A stretch of DNA of 64,000 nt, taken from the NCBI GenBank assembly GCA_017507105.1, contig JAFWBM010000044.1, forward strand, positions 19,846 to 83,845, given 5' to 3'. The position numbers and the translations under genes are program-made. How positions within the stretch are numbered: position 1 is the stretch's first letter; every line of letters starts with the position of its first letter. Positions 17,668 to 27,177 of the stretch are shown here, piece after piece. The DNA is from Bacteroidaceae bacterium. Lineage in GTDB: Bacteria > Bacteroidota > Bacteroidia > Bacteroidales > Bacteroidaceae. The notes under the pieces were generated by a model. It was not told where the DNA came from and ran no database searches. It saw only the letters and a program-made list of their open reading frames with translations.

Positions 17668-20600
17668 ATGAACAATGATACAACAAGAAAGAGTTGGGGC
17701 AAGATAATATTCAGAATTATCTTGTCACTTATGTTATGCCCTATATTTCTGTTATGGGGTGTAATTGTTGCATTGTATATTCCTCCAGTTCAGAATTATG
17801 TAGTAAAAGAAATAACCCGAGTTGTAAGCGAGAATAGCGATTTCAAGATATCCTTTGACAAATTCCATTTGATATTTCCACTTAAAGCACAAATAAAAAA
17901 TTTCACAATTACACATAAAGACTCATTGATCGCCGACGGAGAAAAGTTGGAGATAGACCTTCATGCAAAGACATTACTTAAGGGTGAAATTGAAATAAAC
18001 TATATTTCCATAGACAATACGCGGATAGACAGTCACAACCTTATTGAAAGTGCACATGTAAAAAGCGACATAGGTCATTTCAGAACCACTGTACGCAATA
18101 TAGTTCTAAATGAAGAGAAGGCATCCATACGACAGTTGCACCTTGTTGAAACAAAAACTGAAATCACACTATTTGATAAAGAAAAAGAAGAAGAGACATC
18201 GGAATCTGCAAATTGGATTATAGAGATATACAAGGCAAATATACAGAACTGCGAGACCACAATCTCAATTCCACAAGACTCAATATATGTAACCAACAAG
18301 ATTGAACGTCTGAGGATATATGATACAGACATAAACCTAAAGGACAGTCTCTATAGCGTAGGAAAAATTGATTTGTCTGACAGTTCCCTATCTTTTGACA
18401 AAGGATTGGAAAATGACTCAACGGCTCCACTTAATCACCAACATTTGAGAGACATAGAGTTTGAAGGTAATAATCTTTTATTTTCCAACGACAAACTGAA
18501 TGGCGAATTGAGGGGACTAAAACTAAAGCAAAAGGATGGCACACAGATTGTAGATGCAGGATTAAATATCGTAAAAGACTCCAAAGAGTTAAATATCGAG
18601 AATATCCACCTTAGAACGCTAAAAGGCAGCAAAATATATGGAGATATAACACTGCCACACGGAGTACTCAATGGAATCATCGAAGGAAATATTGGTGCCA
18701 AATTAAATATGCAGATTGATAAAGCAGACCTGAAGAAATTTATCACATCAGCTCAACTGCAAAAATTGGACCTCCTTACCGATACACTGATATATGCCGG
18801 TATATCGTCGGCTGGTACGACAAGAAGAATCAACATAGATACCATATATGTAAATATTCCCACCATGTCGTATGTTGGTTTACGCGGATATATGAGCAAT
18901 ATAACAGATATAGGAAAAATGGATGGTAACCTTGAAATACAGGCAAGGACAACCGACCTATACAAAATTATCCACATGCAAAGTCCACCGGAAAACATTG
19001 GAAGAGAAGCTGCATGGTTACGGGGTAATATAAAGATGTCGGAGCAAAGAATTGCCACCTCTATACGCTTGCGAGCCAACAGAGGAGCAATACGCATAAA
19101 TGCAGTATACGATAATAAGAAGAATGAATATGCCGCAAAAGCAAGAGTCCGTAGATTCGACATAAGAAAGATTATGCCGAACCTGCCTATGCACAGCATA
19201 AATCTAAACATAAATGCAAATGGTGCAGGAACCAATATTTTCTCTAAAGATACAAGATATAACTGCAGCATAGCAATTGACACTCTTTGTTATGACAGCA
19301 CAAGAATTGGCAACATCATGATAACCGCTACACAAGAAAACGGTATATCTGACATATATGCCAATTCGCAAGACCCAAATCTGCATATGAATATCAAATC
19401 AAAGAGCCGTATCGATAGTCTCGAGATTATAAATGATACTAGGATTGATATTCATAAAGCCGATTTTTATGAGATGGGAATATTAAAGGCGCCCTTTAAT
19501 GCAAAAATGAATATAGATATCCAGGCATATACCAATATGCAGCAAAGACATGCAATAGAGGTAAAAGGTGATGGTTTCAAGCTTATAACCCAAGAGAGTT
19601 CTTTTACACCTGCTCCACTTGTATTCAGAGGATATACTGCCCCCGACACATCATACGTTAATCTTACTACAGGCGATCTTAATATTCATGGCCATATAGG
19701 GTATGGATATATGGGACTGTTATCCACATTCGAGAAGTTAAAAGGGATGTACAATAAGGCACGTACTAGCGATAATACAATTTACTACGTTAACGATTAT
19801 CAGAAACATTTTCCGACATTAGCAATAGATATAAATTGCGGCCAGAATAACATTTTATCTAATTTCTTAAAATATAAAAATATTGAATACAATAATTTCA
19901 ATGTTGACTTATCTCTTGATAGTATAAAAGGAATAAATGGTCGTAGCAGCATTTATCAGCTAAGAAATGGAGAGATGCAGTTGGACACCATACGAATCTC
20001 TTTACGTCAACGAGAAGAGAGGATAAGCTATTTTGCAGGTGTCAGAACACGCTCACTGAATCCTCAAAATCCTAAATTAAAATTCTATGCCGCCCTTTTA
20101 GGTTCACTTAAGAACGACAGTCTTATAACAAGAGTACTATTCCGCGACAACAACGATAACGTAGGAGCCCGTTTCGAGATGCAAACCAAACTGTATCCCG
20201 AAAGAGTCAACGTTCACTTCACTCCCAAAGCCACATTTTTTAACAAACCGTTCAAATTCAACGATGACAACTACATACAGATCAGAAAAAATCTTGCTAT
20301 ACGAACTAATTTAGAATTGCTGGACACTTTAGGTGCAGGAATAAGCCTCCAAAGCATGGACACAACTATGTTGCGCGATATAAATGCAAAATTGATAAAC
20401 ATCGACCTCAACACTATAACAAAATACATTCCATATACACCAGACATCTCCGGAATTTTGGACATGGATCTACAATACAGGGATAATAATAACGGTATTC
20501 TAATTATAAGCGATATCAGGGGAACAGGACTCGCATACGAGGGCACACATATAGGCAATGAGGTTCTGAAATTCTCATATATGCCGAAAGGAGAAGAGGC

Positions 20601-22293
20601 ACATTATACCCAATTAATACTGAGACATAACAAGAAAAAAATACTTGATATATCCGGAGACTATTACAAAAATTCAAAAGCAGACATGCAAGCCTCTATC
20701 ATAAGTTTTCCATTAGGATTATCTCATGCCTTCATAAAAGATAGTGGTGTGCAACTTGATGGAAGCATTACCGGTAGACTAAAGATAAAAGGATCTCTAG
20801 AGGAGGCACAGAGCAATGGATTCATAAAATTCGAATCAACGTCAGCCAATGCACCTGCATTCTCTACACGCTTATACTTAAAGGATGGAGAAGTACAAAT
20901 AAGAGACAACAAGTTGCAGTTCGACAACTTCGACATATATGCCCAGGGCAGTACACCCTTTAAGATTAATGGAACCATCGACATGCATAACTTTATAAAT
21001 CCGGAATTCAATATAAGTATGCGCGCCAACAGTTACGAACTTATAAACACTTCAAAAAAGAAAAGTTCAATGCTATATGGAAGATTGTTACTCGATGTAA
21101 ACTCAAGAATTACAGGCCGCCTGAAGGCTTTAAATATCTCGGGTTCGGGTACAATGCTTGGAAACAGTGACATAACATACGTGATGCACGAGACACCATT
21201 GGCTGCAGAAAGCGAGCTCGATGGACTTGTACAATTCGTAAACTTCAACGATACCACCCAAATAAATAAGGTAACGAACGAAATAGACTTGGGTAACCTC
21301 ACATTAAGCATGAAACTATCCATTGAGGAAGGAGCAAGAATAAATGCAGAACTTGATGCAAATCGCAACAACTACATAGAACTTAAAGGTGGTGGAAATC
21401 TGAACCTAACATACAGCAGTGAAGATAACCTGAGCCTTACCGGACGTTATACGATGAGTGACGGGCAACTCAAATACACATTGCCAATCATTCCACTTAA
21501 AACATTCAACATCAGTGAGGGCAGTTACATCTATTGGTCGGGAGATGTCGCCAACCCAACACTTAATATCACCGCACTTGAGCGAGTTACCTCGTCTGTA
21601 ACATTAGACGATGGTACCACACAAGCTGTAGCGTTTGATGTAGGAGTAGAACTCAGCAACACCCTCGAAGATATGGGATTAAGTTTCACGCTTTCTGCTC
21701 CCGAAAATGCAGCAGTACAAAACGAATTAAATGCTCTCGACAAAGAGACACGGAACAAGTATGCAGTAACTATGTTAATAACAGGAGCATACATAGGTGG
21801 TAAAGGTGGAATAACCGTATCAAATGCATTGAGTTCGTTCCTTGATGCACAAATAAACGATATAGCAGGTAATGCCATGAAGAGTGTAGATATAAATGTA
21901 GGTATCACCGATCTTGAAAACAGCGAAACCGGTGGAACATACAAGACCTACTCATTCAGCTATGCCCAACGTTTCTGGAATGATCGCATAACTTTTATTA
22001 TAGGTGGTGAGGTTAATAGTGGTGAGACACCTAATCAGGATAAGAGTTTCCTAAACAACGTATCCGTTGAATTCAGAATAAATAAGAGTGGGAGCAAATA
22101 TTTACGTCTTTTCTACGACAAAAACTACGAGTCAATACTGGAGGGTGAAATAATTGAGACCGGAGTAGGTTATATATATAAACGCAAGCTCAACTCCTTG
22201 AAAGAGTTATTTATATTCAGAAAAAAGAAAAACAACGAGCAGCTCATCATTGAAAAGAGGAACAATAAAGACGACAAAGAAAATGAAGAATAA
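17668..22293 (+). CDS. tamB: TamB-like translocation/assembly protein (DUF490)
   Basis: From ATG 17668 (MNNDTTRK) the protein has 1541 residues. The frame opens at 17587, but that extension ends in a second hydrophobic stretch and is unlikely. One N-terminal inner membrane helix (IILSLMLCPIFLLWGVIVALYI) is followed by a very long repetitive beta-rich periplasmic region typical of AsmA/TamB lipid-bridge proteins. The C-terminal ~400 residues form the DUF490 domain, with GRYTMSDGQLKYTLP, YIYWSGDVANPTLN and FSYAQRFWNDRITFIIGGEV. Its end overlaps the tamL start by 11 bp, so the two are translated together. TamB-like proteins span the periplasm and are linked to outer membrane protein insertion or phospholipid transport. 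Confidence 0.92.
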   Translation: MNNDTTRKSWGKIIFRIILSLMLCPIFLLWGVIVALYIPPVQNYVVKEITRVVSENSDFKISFDKFHLIFPLKAQIKNFTITHKDSLIADGEKLEIDLHAKTLLKGEIEINYISIDNTRIDSHNLIESAHVKSDIGHFRTTVRNIVLNEEKASIRQLHLVETKTEITLFDKEKEEETSESANWIIEIYKANIQNCETTISIPQDSIYVTNKIERLRIYDTDINLKDSLYSVGKIDLSDSSLSFDKGLENDSTAPLNHQHLRDIEFEGNNLLFSNDKLNGELRGLKLKQKDGTQIVDAGLNIVKDSKELNIENIHLRTLKGSKIYGDITLPHGVLNGIIEGNIGAKLNMQIDKADLKKFITSAQLQKLDLLTDTLIYAGISSAGTTRRINIDTIYVNIPTMSYVGLRGYMSNITDIGKMDGNLEIQARTTDLYKIIHMQSPPENIGREAAWLRGNIKMSEQRIATSIRLRANRGAIRINAVYDNKKNEYAAKARVRRFDIRKIMPNLPMHSINLNINANGAGTNIFSKDTRYNCSIAIDTLCYDSTRIGNIMITATQENGISDIYANSQDPNLHMNIKSKSRIDSLEIINDTRIDIHKADFYEMGILKAPFNAKMNIDIQAYTNMQQRHAIEVKGDGFKLITQESSFTPAPLVFRGYTAPDTSYVNLTTGDLNIHGHIGYGYMGLLSTFEKLKGMYNKARTSDNTIYYVNDYQKHFPTLAIDINCGQNNILSNFLKYKNIEYNNFNVDLSLDSIKGINGRSSIYQLRNGEMQLDTIRISLRQREERISYFAGVRTRSLNPQNPKLKFYAALLGSLKNDSLITRVLFRDNNDNVGARFEMQTKLYPERVNVHFTPKATFFNKPFKFNDDNYIQIRKNLAIRTNLELLDTLGAGISLQSMDTTMLRDINAKLINIDLNTITKYIPYTPDISGILDMDLQYRDNNNGILIISDIRGTGLAYEGTHIGNEVLKFSYMPKGEEAHYTQLILRHNKKKILDISGDYYKNSKADMQASIISFPLGLSHAFIKDSGVQLDGSITGRLKIKGSLEEAQSNGFIKFESTSANAPAFSTRLYLKDGEVQIRDNKLQFDNFDIYAQGSTPFKINGTIDMHNFINPEFNISMRANSYELINTSKKKSSMLYGRLLLDVNSRITGRLKALNISGSGTMLGNSDITYVMHETPLAAESELDGLVQFVNFNDTTQINKVTNEIDLGNLTLSMKLSIEEGARINAELDANRNNYIELKGGGNLNLTYSSEDNLSLTGRYTMSDGQLKYTLPIIPLKTFNISEGSYIYWSGDVANPTLNITALERVTSSVTLDDGTTQAVAFDVGVELSNTLEDMGLSFTLSAPENAAVQNELNALDKETRNKYAVTMLITGAYIGGKGGITVSNALSSFLDAQINDIAGNAMKSVDINVGITDLENSETGGTYKTYSFSYAQRFWNDRITFIIGGEVNSGETPNQDKSFLNNVSVEFRINKSGSKYLRLFYDKNYESILEGEIIETGVGYIYKRKLNSLKELFIFRKKKNNEQLIIEKRNNKDDKENEE

Positions 22294-24589
22294 TACAATA
22301 TACATATTAATATTGCTAATGTTCTGCTCGTGCTCTACAACCCGACTGATAGAACCAGACGAACAGCTCTATATAGGAATAGATGATATTGAGTTTGAAG
22401 GTAAGAAAGAGTATGCATCAACGCCTACCGGCAAACTTGCTATTTCAGATATTGAGGAGGCATTAGCATCGGCCCCAAATGGCTCTATAGCGGGCAGTTC
22501 AAAGATTAGAGGAATTCCATTTGGCTTGTGGTGGTACAATGCTTATGCCAATAGCAAGAGTAAGATAGGGAAATGGTTTTTCCGTACTTTTGCAACCACC
22601 CCTATACTTGTATCAGATGTAAATCCCGAGCTACGAGCCCGTATAGCAAAGAACATACTAAGCTATTATGGTTATTTCAACGGTGATGTAGAGTCAGAGG
22701 TTATCACACAGAAGAATCCTAAGAAGGCCAAGATAAAGTATAAAGTAACAATGCATGAACCATACTGTTTCGACAGTATAGCTTATATAGGTTTCAAAGC
22801 CAACTGCGACAGTTTGATAAAAGCTACAATAAGAGAACAGAAAGTAAAACCGGGCAATCAGTTCAGTGCATCCGCCCTTACAGCCGAAAGAGAGCGTATT
22901 AACACTCTTTTAAGAAATAACGGCTATTATTATAGTCAAACCGGATATATAGATTTACTGGCCGACACAATAAACAATCCCGGCAAAGTAGACATGCGCA
23001 TAATGCCCAAAAAACTATCTGCACAAATAGAACAGCCATACAAGATTGGGAATATAAACATTCATATACTCAAGAACGGAGAAAACAGACTACAGAACAA
23101 AGGAGAAAAAAGTGTAAAATTCAGAAGAATAAACTACACTTACAGCGGAGATAAACCGCCGGTACGTCCCGGCACAATGCTTCGTAATATTTTCTTAAAA
23201 AGTGGCCGTCTATACTCACAAGAGTTGCAGCAGAAGACACTGCAACATCTTAGTCAGATGAATGTATTTAATAGTATAAATTTTTCTTTTACTCCACGCG
23301 AAAAAAGCGACACATTGGACATGAGCATCATAGCCCAGTTGGAACGACCATACAATTTCACATTCGAGCTTAATGCCACATCAAAGAGCAATAGTCAGAT
23401 AGGTCCCGGAAGCAAAATCTCACTATCGAAAAGCAACATCTTTAGAGGAGGAGAGGAACTGAAGATTTCTCTTCAGGGGTCATATGAGTGGCAGACTAAC
23501 GGAGCTTTAAAAGGACGTCAAGCAGTTATTAACTCGTGGGAGATAGGCACCGATGTCTCACTCAGTTTTCCGCGTCTCTTTTTCCCCATTATACACCGCA
23601 GGCATCTGAGAGTGCCGGCAAAAACCTTGCTTCGTGTATATGCCGACCAGATGAACCGCTCGGGTTTTTTCAAGATGGTACATGTAGGAGGTGAGGCGAC
23701 ATACAGCATCTATACAAAATCGACCACCACACACACTGTAACACCATTCCAATTAACATACGATATGTTGCAACGTACAACCGCCAAGTTCGACAGTATA
23801 GCAGCATCTAACCGTTCAATAGCAAGCAGCTTCAGAAACCAGTTCATACCCAAGATGCAATATACTTTTACTTACGATAATGCAACGACCGAACACCGCA
23901 ACAAGACATGGCTGGAAGTTTCAGCAACCTCTTCGGGTAATGTCACATCACTTCTATTTGCCATGTTCGGAGAAAAGTGGAATAAGAAAGACAAGAATCT
24001 ATTTAAAAACCCGTATGCACAATTTCTGAAACTAACCACAGAAATACGCCAATTATACAGGATCAATGCCAAGAACCATTTTGCTACACGCCTCATGGCC
24101 GGTGTAATAAAAAGCTATGGCAACTCGAGCTATGCACCCTATAGCGAGCAATTCTATGTAGGAGGTGCAAACAGTCTGAGAGCCTTCACCATACGCACCA
24201 TAGGCCCTGGTAGCTATCATCCTGCACAGGAGAGCCGTTACTCATATCTTGATGAAACCGGCACACTTAAGTTCGAAGCAAATGTCGAATACCGTTTTAA
24301 TATGCTCGGTAAATTAAATGGCGCACTATTTATGGATGCCGGCAATGTTTGGCTTCTTAAAAAAGAAGAGGACCGACCCGGAGGAGAGTTCAAGCTAAAG
24401 AGTTTCGCCGACCAGATAGCTCTTAACACCGGATTCGGATTCCGTTACGACCTAGAGTTTCTGGTTTTGCGATTAGACTTCGGAATAGCCCTGCACGCGC
24501 CATACGATACAGGGAAAAGCGGATACTATAATATTCCCGATTTTTGGGACGGATTTGCATGGCATCTTGCCATAGGATATCCATTCTAA
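22283..24589 (+). CDS. tamL: TamL: lipoprotein form of TamA/BamA-type outer membrane barrel
   Basis: From ATG 22283 (MKNNTIYI) the protein has 768 residues. The signal ends in a lipobox (CSC, Cys15 or Cys17), the mark of the Bacteroidota TamL variant. POTRA-like segments follow (YCFDSIAYIGFKANCDSL; RLYSQELQQKTLQHLSQMNVFNSINF), then a 16-strand barrel from about residue 350. The barrel includes the Omp85 signature-like NSLRAFTIRTIGPGSY and ends in IGYPF with the C-terminal Phe of BAM substrates. It is coupled to tamB by an 11-bp overlap, so the two likely form a TAM-like complex across the periplasm. Confidence 0.92.
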   Translation: MKNNTIYILILLMFCSCSTTRLIEPDEQLYIGIDDIEFEGKKEYASTPTGKLAISDIEEALASAPNGSIAGSSKIRGIPFGLWWYNAYANSKSKIGKWFFRTFATTPILVSDVNPELRARIAKNILSYYGYFNGDVESEVITQKNPKKAKIKYKVTMHEPYCFDSIAYIGFKANCDSLIKATIREQKVKPGNQFSASALTAERERINTLLRNNGYYYSQTGYIDLLADTINNPGKVDMRIMPKKLSAQIEQPYKIGNINIHILKNGENRLQNKGEKSVKFRRINYTYSGDKPPVRPGTMLRNIFLKSGRLYSQELQQKTLQHLSQMNVFNSINFSFTPREKSDTLDMSIIAQLERPYNFTFELNATSKSNSQIGPGSKISLSKSNIFRGGEELKISLQGSYEWQTNGALKGRQAVINSWEIGTDVSLSFPRLFFPIIHRRHLRVPAKTLLRVYADQMNRSGFFKMVHVGGEATYSIYTKSTTTHTVTPFQLTYDMLQRTTAKFDSIAASNRSIASSFRNQFIPKMQYTFTYDNATTEHRNKTWLEVSATSSGNVTSLLFAMFGEKWNKKDKNLFKNPYAQFLKLTTEIRQLYRINAKNHFATRLMAGVIKSYGNSSYAPYSEQFYVGGANSLRAFTIRTIGPGSYHPAQESRYSYLDETGTLKFEANVEYRFNMLGKLNGALFMDAGNVWLLKKEEDRPGGEFKLKSFADQIALNTGFGFRYDLEFLVLRLDFGIALHAPYDTGKSGYYNIPDFWDGFAWHLAIGYPF

Positions 24590-24628
24590 AAAAGTTGAAA
24601 TTTTATTATCTAATTAAAAACAAAATAT

Positions 24629-24636
24629 TACCTTTG
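24629..24636 (+). promoter_or_regulatory. -7 element of the nucleotidyltransferase gene
   Basis: TACCTTTG matches the Bacteroides -7 consensus TAnnTTTG. It lies 64 bp before the start codon. No clear -33 TTTG is seen. Confidence 0.5.
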
Positions 24637-24700
24637 CGAAAAGGTACTTCAGACGTACACAAAACCAGACTAACCTTAACAATTATTTAAATATATCATT

Positions 24701-25606
24701 ATGAAACCTACACTATTTGTTTTGGCTGCCGGTATGGGTAGCCGTTACGGTGGTTTGAAACAGTTGGACGGTCTTGGTCCCAACGGTGAGACAATCATGG
24801 ACTATTCTATCTTTGATGCCATTCGTGGTGGATTCGGCAAGTTGGTATTTGTTATCCGCAAAGATTTTGAGCAGGATTTCCGTGAGAAGGTACTTAGCAA
24901 ATATGAGGGCCACATTCCTACAGAGTTGGTATTCCAAGCAATAGATAACCTTCCCGAAGGTTTCGCAGTTCCCGAGGAGCGTACAAAGCCTTGGGGTACA
25001 AACCATGCAGTTCTTATGGGTAAGGATGTTATCAAAGAGCCTTTCGCTGTAATCAATGCCGATGACTTCTATGGACGCGACGCATTTGCAGTAATGGGCA
25101 AATGGCTCAGCGAACTTCCCGAGGGCAGTACCGGTAAATACAGCATGGTAGGTTTCCGTGTATGTAACACACTAAGCGAGAACGGTAGCGTAGCACGCGG
25201 CATATGCGAGACTAATGAGCAGAACATGCTTACAGGCGTTGTTGAGCGTACTGAGATTATGCGCGTAGATGGTCCTATCTGCTACAAGGATGAAGAGGGT
25301 GCATGGCAGCCTGTTGCCGAGGAGACTCCCGTCTCTATGAACTTCTGGGGTTTCACACCCGACTACTTCAAGCACTCAGAGGAGCAGTTTGTAGATTTCT
25401 TGAAGGAGAACATCAGCAAGCCCAAAGCCGAGTATTTCATACCTTTGGTAGTTAACAATCTTACAACAACAGATAAGGCTACATGTGAAGTTCTTGATAC
25501 TACTGCAAAATGGTTCGGTGTTACATACGCAGCAGACCGTCCCGCAACAGTTGAGAAGATTCAGTCTCTTGTTGATGCAGGTGAGTATCCTCAAAAACTG
25601 TTCTAA
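24701..25606 (+). CDS. Sugar-phosphate nucleotidyltransferase family protein
   Basis: The protein has 301 residues. The N-terminal motif LAAGMGSRYGGLKQ (residues 8-21) is the nucleotide-binding signature of the NDP-sugar pyrophosphorylases, and FAVINADDFYGRDAF provides the metal-binding Asp pair. No acyltransferase or left-handed helix domain follows. This conserved Bacteroidales protein most likely makes or uses an NDP-sugar, but the sugar cannot be told from sequence. It is a single-gene unit with its own -7 box and a strong terminator. It differs from GalU and RmlA in length and in the LDGLGPNGETIMDYS block. Confidence 0.85.
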   Translation: MKPTLFVLAAGMGSRYGGLKQLDGLGPNGETIMDYSIFDAIRGGFGKLVFVIRKDFEQDFREKVLSKYEGHIPTELVFQAIDNLPEGFAVPEERTKPWGTNHAVLMGKDVIKEPFAVINADDFYGRDAFAVMGKWLSELPEGSTGKYSMVGFRVCNTLSENGSVARGICETNEQNMLTGVVERTEIMRVDGPICYKDEEGAWQPVAEETPVSMNFWGFTPDYFKHSEEQFVDFLKENISKPKAEYFIPLVVNNLTTTDKATCEVLDTTAKWFGVTYAADRPATVEKIQSLVDAGEYPQKLF

Positions 25607-25620
25607 TCGACAGATATATT

Positions 25621-25675
25621 TCTACAAAGATAAAAGGATTGCCACATAAGTAGGCAATCCTTTTATCTTTGTAGA
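25621..25675. terminator. Bidirectional terminator
   Basis: Perfect 23-bp arms (25621-25643 and 25653-25675) with a 9-nt loop lie between the nucleotidyltransferase and the convergent leucine-rich repeat gene. Confidence 0.88.
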
Positions 25676-25689
25676 TACAAAACGTTCCC

Positions 25690-26652
25690 TTATTGTATCT
25701 CCTCTACATTATCAAATTTATTCCATACACGGGCAAAGCCATACTCGCCTACGCATCCGGCAGGCACATACAACACACATCCTGCATATACTCTATCATC
25801 GGCAATATTACGGCTACACATGGGAGCTGTTTCAGAACATACTGTAAGTTTTTTAAGCGAAGAACATCCCCAAAACACTTGTTCTTCAACCGACTGCAAT
25901 GTGGAAGGTAGCACAATCTCTTCAAGTGCCGGACAGTAATAGAAAGCACCATACCCAATACTCAACACTCCTTCGTGGATATCCACTCTTTTTAATGAAA
26001 CACATTTTGCAAACAGTCCCTGCTCCACAATATTGACTCCTGCAGGAAGAACAAAGTCACGAAACGATGCACAATCCCAGAAAAGACCTTTCTTAAGAGA
26101 AACCACTGTATCTGGTATTGAGACTGAAACAAGCGAAGTACAACTGCGGAAAGCCCAACTGTCGATATACTTGAGGCCTTCAGGAAGAGAGATACTCGCT
26201 AGTGACGAGCAACCACAAAAAGCATACTCACCCACACCATCTATATTATCCCCTATTACCACCTCAACAAGTGCTGTGCAACCCTCAAAGAGTGAAGCCT
26301 CTATTCCAACCAGATTTCGGGGTAAGACAATCCTTTCAATAGCGATACACCCATTGAATGTCTCACAACCTATAATGAGAATATTATCACTCAATTCCAC
26401 TGTATGCAGAGCTGTACAACCTTTAAAAGCCCTGGCGCCAATAGCACGCATTGAGGCAGGAGTTTTTAATGAGAGCAGCCCGACAGCCCCTTCAAATGCC
26501 GATTCTGATATAGCCGAAACATAATACTCCACTCCTTCGTATATAACTGTATCGGGAATTGTGATATCCCCTGTATAATTGCCTTTAATAACAGCCGCAC
26601 ACCTGTCGATCTTGTCTAGTTCAAAGTTCAATCCTTCGTATTCTATTTCCAT
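25690..26652 (-). CDS. BspA-type leucine-rich repeat protein without signal peptide
   Basis: The protein has 320 residues with about nine LRR_5 repeats of ~23 residues from residue 50 to 280. Each follows the pattern AF-x-GC-x-x-L-x-x-V-x-(I/L)-P, for example YAFCGCSSLASISLPEGLKYI. The repeats are bracketed by a short N-terminal beta cap (MEIEYEGLNFELD) and a C-terminal cap with CVLYVPAGCVGEYG. BspA-like proteins are normally secreted and bind host or bacterial surfaces, but this one has no signal peptide, lipobox or sorting domain. It may act in the cytoplasm, or the export signal may have been lost. A TATCTTCG box (26672-26679, minus) lies 20 bp upstream of the start. Confidence 0.85.
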   Translation of the reverse strand: MEIEYEGLNFELDKIDRCAAVIKGNYTGDITIPDTVIYEGVEYYVSAISESAFEGAVGLLSLKTPASMRAIGARAFKGCTALHTVELSDNILIIGCETFNGCIAIERIVLPRNLVGIEASLFEGCTALVEVVIGDNIDGVGEYAFCGCSSLASISLPEGLKYIDSWAFRSCTSLVSVSIPDTVVSLKKGLFWDCASFRDFVLPAGVNIVEQGLFAKCVSLKRVDIHEGVLSIGYGAFYYCPALEEIVLPSTLQSVEEQVFWGCSSLKKLTVCSETAPMCSRNIADDRVYAGCVLYVPAGCVGEYGFARVWNKFDNVEEIQ

Positions 26653-26743
26653 ATTCTATCAATTTCAGATGCGAAGATAGTCAAAATTTCTAAACATCAA
26701 CAACAGCTGCTAAAAGGAGGATAATAATAATGTTTAAGCTATC

Positions 26744-26796
26744 ATATAAATATGCGGCAGGGGCCCACTTCATTTACCCCTGCCGCATATTTATAT
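26744..26796 (-). terminator. Terminator of the HTH gene
   Basis: Arms 26744-26763 and 26777-26796 pair over 20 bp with a GC-rich centre and a 13-nt loop, 25 bp past the stop of the small HTH gene. Confidence 0.75.
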
Positions 26797-26821
26797 ATGA
26801 TTATTATATTTTTATCTTATC

Positions 26822-27127
26822 CTATTTAAGCCAAACAATCGTTCCATCTTTTAGTGGCAACTGAATACATGCCAAGTCGGAAACAGATGTCCTACTTTCT
26901 TTTAAATATACCTCTTCTATGAAATTGAAATTCAAGACCTCCGAAATAATCAAAAGCCTCTCGACATCTATACTTTTACTGTTAAATAGATTATACAGAG
27001 AAGTGCGGGCACAATTTATACGGCGAGCGAATTCAGCATAACCTATACCTTGTTTATCGACTTTGGCCTTTATAGTTTCACCAATATAATAATAGTATAG
27101 AACAAGTGTAAAACTATCAACTTGCAT
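26822..27127 (-). CDS. Small helix-turn-helix regulator (XRE/Cro-like)
   Basis: From ATG 27127 (MQVDSFTL) the protein has 101 residues. The frame extends to 27220, but that part would run across the start of the divergent ABC-F gene and looks random. Residues 15-75 form a helix-turn-helix: GIGYAEFARRINCARTSLYNLFNSKSIDVERLLIISEVLNF, with the Ala-Arg-Arg...Thr-Ser-Leu-Tyr pattern of Cro/XRE proteins. The C-terminal tail is short and charged. It is divergent from the ABC-F gene with only 50 bp between starts, so it may control that gene or itself. Targets are unknown. Confidence 0.72.
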   Translation of the reverse strand: MQVDSFTLVLYYYYIGETIKAKVDKQGIGYAEFARRINCARTSLYNLFNSKSIDVERLLIISEVLNFNFIEEVYLKESRTSVSDLACIQLPLKDGTIVWLK

Positions 27128-27152
27128 ATTTCGACTAAAAAGAGTAACTTCG
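27121..27152 (+). promoter_or_regulatory. Promoter of the ABC-F gene
   Basis: CTTG (27121-27124), a 20-bp spacer and TAACTTCG (27145-27152) fit the Bacteroides form. It predicts a transcript start about 20 nt before the TTG start codon. It overlaps the first codons of the divergent HTH gene. Confidence 0.6.
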
Positions 27153-27177
27153 CACTCTTGACAAAACATTAATAATT

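Noticed and set aside
18075..21944. Several minus-strand open frames within tamB
   Set aside because: They are shadows of the long plus-strand gene with no start context or family likeness.
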